Source: Pseudisothecium myosuroides (taxonomy: Eukaryota > Streptophyta > Bryopsida > Hypnales > Lembophyllaceae). From it: a stretch of 64,000 nt of DNA. The notes below the pieces were generated by a model. That model was given only the letters and a program-made list of their open reading frames with translations, was not told the DNA's origin and searched no databases. Where the stretch lies: positions 45,670,264 to 45,734,263 of the forward strand of contig OX637289.1 of assembly GCA_951799445.1 (NCBI GenBank). Direction: 5' to 3'. The position numbers and the translations under genes are program-made. Shown in pieces: positions 58,322 through 64,000 of the stretch (positions are counted from its first letter, which is position 1; every line of letters begins with the position of its first letter).

Positions 58322-58543
58322 CCCTTAAAGGTCGACGCAGCCATTTTATGGCTGATGGATGACAGAGAATCAAATTGTGTAGGACAAAAATGCAACTATT
58401 CATCCTCGAAATTTGTTGTGAGAAGGGAAGATCTTCTACAATAGTTTGACTTCCAATGAGCGCTTTTGCAATTTTTTAAGCCAATGATTCACACAGTAAT
58501 GCAAAAGGATGATTTTGAAGGTCACCCCTTCATCCTTTAAGGG
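58322..58543. mobile_element. TTAA-flanked MITE, 222 bp
   Basis: Perfect 10-bp inverted ends CCCTTAAAGG/CCTTTAAGGG directly flanked by TTAA on both sides (58318-58321; 58544-58547), the target and terminal pattern of piggyBac-type elements. Confidence 0.6.
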
Positions 58544-58697
58544 TTAAAGGCATCTGAAAATTGTACAAGTTTGGAATGTACAGTATCTGGAGAAAACAAA
58601 ATAAATGTTTGTTTAGAACATATTGTAGCATTTGTGAAATGTGATTTATTCATTGAATTGGAATTCATGTTGGGTAGCAAAGGCCGTGGAATAAATG

Positions 58698-58920
58698 TTA
58701 ACCGCCCCCTAAAGGACCAAGGTACATTTCATGTAGAAATTGTGAAAAAATGCAACTTTTTAGGATAGTGAGAATTTTGTTTAAAAAATTCAAAATTCAA
58801 TTGTACAAATTTGTATTAGACTACTATGGGAATGTGTGGAAATTTTTTAAAAACTTTGACCGCATGGATTGAAAGAATATAACATTTGCAGTTAAAAAAA
58901 GAAGATTTTTTTCTCAACCT
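58698..58920. repeat. Diverged end of the 60.5-kb MITE family
   Basis: TTAACCGCCCCCTAAAGGACCAAGG start and downstream phrases (ATGTGTGGAAA, TTTGACC) parallel the left part of 60528-61458. A matching right end was not found. Confidence 0.4.
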
Positions 58921-59159
58921 TGCCAAATAAGGCCAATAGACTTCAACACATCCTAGAGTGAGATTTTTACATTACACATAATTATTTGGGGGGACATTTG
59001 CATCTTCTATTATGTAAGTTACACACTTGCCAAATTTCAAAATTAGAAGAAGAATTTTGTACAATTATGCTACCAAAGTTGCTCAAGTTGTCCGAAAAAG
59101 TTCAAGGCAACATAGCTTTTGATCTAGGCATCCAGTTGGAAAAAAAAATTCAATTGGAT

Positions 59160-59216
59160 GCATGTTAGTGCCTTGTATCATACCTTATATCATGCATGTT
59201 AGTGCCTTGTATCATA
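59160..59216. repeat. Two 23-bp direct repeats
   Basis: GCATGTTAGTGCCTTGTATC plus ATA occurs at 59160-59182 and 59194-59216. Confidence 0.85.
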
Positions 59217-60523
59217 ATTTTGTAAACATCCGGCCGAAATTGACTTTGTACGTAACTATCTAAGATTCTTATGTACATTGAATAGTCACTTGGTACTTTA
59301 GGAGATAAGTGAGTTTGTTGAAATCACTAATTTGCTCTTCCATAGGCCTACCACATTAAAATCTTCAATGAATTCATAGAGAGTTGGTTGAGAGGGAATC
59401 TTATTGCAACCCCCCCCCCATTGATATACTGTAGTCCATTAGAATTTGGTTAATATATAGTAGCTACTAAAGGTCTCACTATCTTCCCAATATAATATAA
59501 ATTAAGGCTTATATTCCAAAGTGGACAATAAGGTCCCATGATTGGAGCTTTTTGAAGGTTTGGATTGGTTCATTTGAAGTTATTTTTTAACAAATGACAT
59601 TTAAATTTTTACCAAAGATGCAAGCTTGTATAAGCTTTGTGAAAATTTTAAAAAAAAACATTCCATTCGGATGCTTGAATCAGAATTTGCGGGGCTGAAA
59701 AGTTTAGGGGCAACTTAGGTGGCAGTTTAATAGAGAAGGAAAGCAATTAGACAAGTTGTGAATTTTTTACCATTAACTTTGAATGCTTATATCTCACAAT
59801 CTATGAAGCCGAATGAGTTGAATTTTTTTTCCACAAATTCTCACAATAGTATGGACTAATAATATATGGTTGGATTTTTTTTTTCAACTTTCACTCAATG
59901 TACCAAAAATGACAGTTTTAAAATAATTTAAGAACCGTTAGCTCAATTATAATGTAGATTCATGGGATTCTTTTTTTTGTAATTGATTTAAAAAAGAAAA
60001 GATTTGCTTTGACCTTTAAGATTTTGAATCTTTCAAAATATAAGATCTCAAAAAAAAGTTTGAAATTTTATCTTTTTGGTACATTCTCTTAGTGCAAGAT
60101 GATTTGAGGTATGTTAAACACTTCATTATCTTTGAAAATTGGCATGCAAGTAACTAACACAACAACATACATAATAGTGAAAATTCCTAGAGTTGAATAG
60201 TGCCTTCTTTTCCTCAAAGTTGAGTCAAACTATGTTGACCCTATTGGGCAAGGTCCAAAATTTCTTTTCTTCCATCTTTAACGTTATAATCTCACAATCT
60301 ACGTGGTCACATAGATTGAAAATTTTCCTATAGATTCCTATAGTAGTCTTGTACAAATTTCTATAATTAGAAGTTTGAAATATTTTAATTAATTTTTTAA
60401 TTGTTTTTCAATGCACTAAAAATGATAGTTTTGGATATTTTTTGTAAAAAAATAGTCAAGCAATTTTAGGGATTGAAGGACAGAGCCTATGACCATGAAA
60501 ATACTACAAGAGAAAGGGGTGTT
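59217..60523. other. AT-rich non-coding
   Basis: No gene, RNA or repeat boundary recognised. Confidence 0.4.
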
Positions 60524-60527
60524 TTAA

Positions 60528-61458
60528 CCCCTAAAGGACCAAGGCCTTTTTTCTGCCAAAAATCACTCAAAACTGCCATATCTATAGCAAAGAGTAAAAA
60601 AAATTGAAAATTGTTCTTTTTCCACATCTAACCGTAGGATCTTACACCTAACTAGTATGAGAGTGTGTGGAAAAAATTTCAGAATTTTTGACCACACAGA
60701 TTGCAAGATATCTGCGTTTAAAGTGGAAAAAACAAGTTTTTCAGCACATTGCGGGACCAGATTTTTTGACTTTAAACATTTTTAACTTAAAATTTTTGCA
60801 CTATAGCGTTTTGAGCTTTAAATCTTTATAGTGGAGAATCGAGTTGAGAGTCTAGGAAAAAAAAAATTCAAAAAAACTTAATTATCATTCTTAAAAAATT
60901 TGTTAAGTAGAAGTAGGTACAAGATAGAAGGAAAATCTAAAATATTCATACATTTTAGATGGAATTAAAATACACTAATCCCAATGGTGAGATTGTTCTA
61001 ACAAGTAAAGCAGACCATGCAAAAAAAAAAAAATTGAAAAATTTGAAAAATTTCATTCCGAAATGCATCCTACAAGTTATTTTTTTCAAGAAGATGCTCT
61101 AACTGCCCGAAAAACAAAAATGTCCATAACTTTCTCATAACATATCCAAATGAAATGAATCAAAGCTTTCCAGATAGGCAAAAATATAATCTATGAGAAA
61201 AAAAATATTAAAAAAAAAATTCAAATTTTTGTCCATTTTTTTTTTGCTGCCCGGACTGCCCGCCGTCCCCTGTTTTGAGCTTATATGGTCATAACTTTTT
61301 TTCCCAGGCACCGATTGTGAAAAAAATTATATTCCCACAAAGCTTATCAGTTTTTCTATTTCCAAAAAAAGTTTCAAAAAATCATGACAAAATTTCAGCC
61401 CGTAGGTACCTGCCCGAAAACGCATTTGTCCCCCGAAGGGACAACGGTCCTTTAGGGG
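60528..61458. mobile_element. TTAA-flanked MITE, 931 bp
   Basis: Ends CCCCTAAAGGACC/GGTCCTTTAGGGG are perfect 13-bp inverted repeats, flanked by TTAA (60524-60527; 61459-61462). The interior is AT-rich and non-coding. piggyBac-like by termini only; no transposase present. Confidence 0.65.
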
Positions 61459-61467
61459 TTAAATGAG

Positions 61468-61627
61468 TTTTTAAATATAGTCCTAGACACATGATTTTAA
61501 ACAATGACCTTTAAGGAGATTTTCAGCAAAATTTTACTTAAAATACATGTGTTTTAAGTAAATTTTTGATGAAAATCTCCTTAAAGGTCATTACTTAAAA
61601 TCATGTGTCTAGGACTATTTTTAAAAA
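61468..61627. repeat. 160-bp foldback hairpin
   Basis: Near-perfect inverted repeat with almost no loop, centred on ACATGT near 61546. Arms contain TAGTCCTAGACACATGATTT. It begins within 10 bp of the MITE's right TTAA. Confidence 0.85.
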
Positions 61628-63360
61628 TTCACTTAAAATTCACTTAAAACAGCTGCAATATTCTTTGCTTTGTAAGCTCTATTTTATCATTGAATATAAC
61701 TGAAAATGATTTTATTTTATATTATAAAGATGAAATCACATATTTTCTATAAGTAAAAAAAATTCCAAATTTTTTTGGTGAATATTTGAAATTCTTGTGA
61801 CTTTTTTGTATAAGAGTGAAGAAAATTCATATTAAATACAATATAATTATACTTGAAAATTCTGAAATTTTCATCATGGAGGTCTTTTCATCTTTGATCT
61901 TGAACTACTATAAGGTAGGAGCACCCAATAGCGTTAGTTTCTAAGTAAGGCAATGATTCTAGATCATAAATAAAGGAAAATTATAGATAACTTATCATTT
62001 TGGTCAACAAACAATAAGCTATCTACAGCTTACCTACATTTTAGTTCTGAAATGACTACCATGTGTAAAAATTGACACCATTAGATGTTCTTACCTTATA
62101 TGCAACTATTTTGCTCGACTTTGTACATTCCGATAGTTTGATCTAGGTGGTGGTTGGGGCTCCTGCATTAAGTTAGAATAAAACAAGCTTTATTCATATC
62201 ATATTCGTCGTCACAATTTCAGATTCATAGTGAATTTAATGCCTTATTGTAGCATAAAAAGTTTGAAATATCATGACATTCAGTAGCTTTACAGTGATCG
62301 TGTGGTATATTCCACACCCCAACAGTGCTTTGTCAATAGCTACTAATGAATTAGACAGGTGGAGGATGTAGAAGCACAATATCACTATAGAACCAAGGCA
62401 ACATCAACACATGCTACTGAATGTTATAATGGCTTTTAAATCTTTGGAGGAATATAATATGTATTTCAAAATTTTAGACATGTTGAAGTATAAATAATGC
62501 ACTTGTGTAAATTGATTTTTTATATATATAATCTAATTTCTCTTAATAATTTTTTTGTAAGAATTACATGAATTGTAAATTTATTAAATGAAATGTTATT
62601 GACTAAAATATGACTCCAAGTTTTTGCATTTCTTATAATTCACTCCTACGAACTTCCAAAGCTTGTAATTATCATATATAAATATTTATACACTTTTTTA
62701 ATTTTCCACAATTTTTGGACATTTTTGGAGTGAATTGTAAAAAACATAAAAATTTAGAGTCATATTTAACTTACTAATATATTTTACTCAATAAAATTTA
62801 AAAGTTTGTGAAATTCTTATCAAAATAAAATTTTGAAAATAATTTTCATTCTATGTACAAGCAAATCTTGAAATTTTTTTTACTAGTCTTAAGAGTTTTT
62901 TTCACTAATAACTTTGATTAAATTATTAAAACATAAAAAATTATTTTAAAAATTTGAAATTTTATTTTATGCAAGTGCACTATAACATATCCAAATATTG
63001 TTTGAAATCTCTAATTCCTCAATTAGCAAGGGCAACTTTTGTAAACTTTGTTATGATTGATTGAACCTTGTTAATGATTTTCCAATATAACATTCAGTAG
63101 CCTTCAGAGAGCTTGCCCTTTCCTCTCTAGAGTCCTCATCCACAAAATTCATCCTCACATAATTAATGTAAGTTGGGTACCAAGATAGTGGCAATACATT
63201 ATGGTATGTTCTATTTTCTTTTGTTAATTTTAGGACCAAACATACAAATCAACAAATATTTGTAGAAAAAGATGTTGGCAAAGAATCCAATGAGTAATGC
63301 AATATATAACTATTTGCCATCAATAAAAAGCTTTTGGTTTGAAAGATTAAAAAAAAAACT
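61628..63360. other. AT-rich non-coding
   Basis: Long A/T runs; no gene or repeat structure accepted. Confidence 0.4.
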
Positions 63361-63946
63361 CTATATATACACATGGGGTGGTAGGAAGTAGAACAACCCA
63401 TGTGGGATAAAGAAATTAGAATTTCTAGTTTCTCAAGCACCATTACAGTTAAGTCAAAAACAAAGAATTGTATTAAAAGTAGAATTTTAGACCTCATTTA
63501 GGCATAGTAGAATAACGTTTTTCAAAAAACTTTGAACTAAAAAAAGTTGGTAAATAAAGATACGTTTAACCTCCAAAAATTCACTTGGAATTTTGAATCT
63601 CCAATCAAAAGTTATGGGCAAATTTGAGAGAGGGTTTGAAATGGACCTTTTTTCTTTAACATTTAAAAAAACCCTTTCTCAAATTTGCCCATAACTTTTG
63701 ATTGGAGATTCAAAATTCCAAATGAATTTTTGGAGTTTAAACGTATCTTTATTTAAAAACTTTTTTTAGTTCAAAGTTTTTTGAAAAATGTTATTCTACT
63801 ATGCCTAAATGAGGTCTAAAATTCTACTTTTAATACAATTCTTTGTTTTTGACTTAACTATGAGTGCTTGAGAAACTAGAAAATCTAATTTATTTATCCT
63901 CACATGGGTTGTTCTACCTCCTACCATTCCATGTGTATATATATAG
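63361..63946. repeat. 586-bp foldback hairpin
   Basis: Arms 63361-63637 and 63668-63946 are reverse complements with few mismatches, with a loop of about 30 bp. Arms start CTATATATACACATGG and end at GAGAGAGGGTTT. No coding signal. A foldback transposon or a source of double-stranded RNA. Confidence 0.9.
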
Positions 63947-64000
63947 TTTATCTTTTTCCTTGAAAACTCAAAATATTATTGGTTTTAAATGAATGAAAAC

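Noticed and set aside
56405..58768. 78- and 65-codon frames in AT-rich DNA
   Set aside because: They overlap MITE-end relics and show no domain or composition typical of genes.
1..64000. tRNA, rRNA, CRISPR arrays or bacterial operons
   Set aside because: None recognised; introns, TATA boxes and LTR/hAT elements indicate plant nuclear DNA.

Overview
The window reads as nuclear DNA from a green plant (streptophyte). Evidence: an interstitial CCCTAAA/TTTAGGG telomere-type repeat; fragments of a plant B-type cyclin-dependent kinase, a plastid-type glycerol-3-phosphate acyltransferase and a plant monoacylglycerol-lipase-like esterase; introns with GT..AG (once probably GC..AG) borders; and dense plant-style transposons in AT-rich DNA. 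I cannot name the species. No intact host gene is visible; almost everything is mobile DNA or broken gene pieces.

Left third (about 1-25.6 kb): a large hAT-related multigene element in which a 10.6-kb segment is tandemly duplicated. Each unit carries (i) a leftward gene with an N-terminal CKKYVKM-type domain and a Gly/Tyr/Ser-rich tail, (ii) a 2.6-kb foldback with ~0.93-kb arms, telomere-type repeats in one arm and GC-rich GGACGG/CCGTCC arrays at its outer edges, (iii) a rightward gene whose N-terminus is related to gene (i), followed by a coiled coil, a RING finger and a basic tail, and (iv) a BED/DUF659/hAT-dimerisation transposase. The transposase is cut off at the unit junction in copy 1 and runs on to 24.8 kb in copy 2, with an unusually long acidic tail. 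All these genes carry in-frame stops or frameshifts. Several stops are demonstrably or plausibly C-to-T changes, and the copies have different lesions. GGACGG/CCGTCC clusters recur upstream of every gene and at the right end. An inverted, truncated copy of that right end lies at 31.1-31.5 kb.

Middle (25.6-55.2 kb): gene fragments (esterase, cytochrome b561-like, GPAT, CDKB) interleaved with five TG..CA-bounded insertions, each flanked by its own 5-bp target-site duplication. Family I has three giant copies (A 31941-36914, B 40925-45702, C 50834-55204; 4.4-5.0 kb), best read as solo LTRs. Each has a TATA box, a decayed array of GGCGAAGCTTTGAACC motifs, a 63-nt ATG exon ending in a splice donor, and a conserved 3' terminal stem-loop. 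Family II (28006-29819; 46153-49622) is rich in TCCGGA, and the longer copy carries a ~630-residue, gag-like broken ORF inside a CDKB intron.

Right part (55.2-64 kb): AT-rich, no convincing gene. It holds two TTAA-flanked MITEs with CCC-type termini (piggyBac-like), a GC-rich 0.32-kb element with near-perfect 38-bp inverted ends, and two foldback hairpins (160 bp and 586 bp).

The most interesting candidate system is the composite element at 1-25.6 kb: two divergent paralogous proteins, a RING protein and a long-tailed hAT transposase tied together by shared GGACGG arrays around a giant palindrome.
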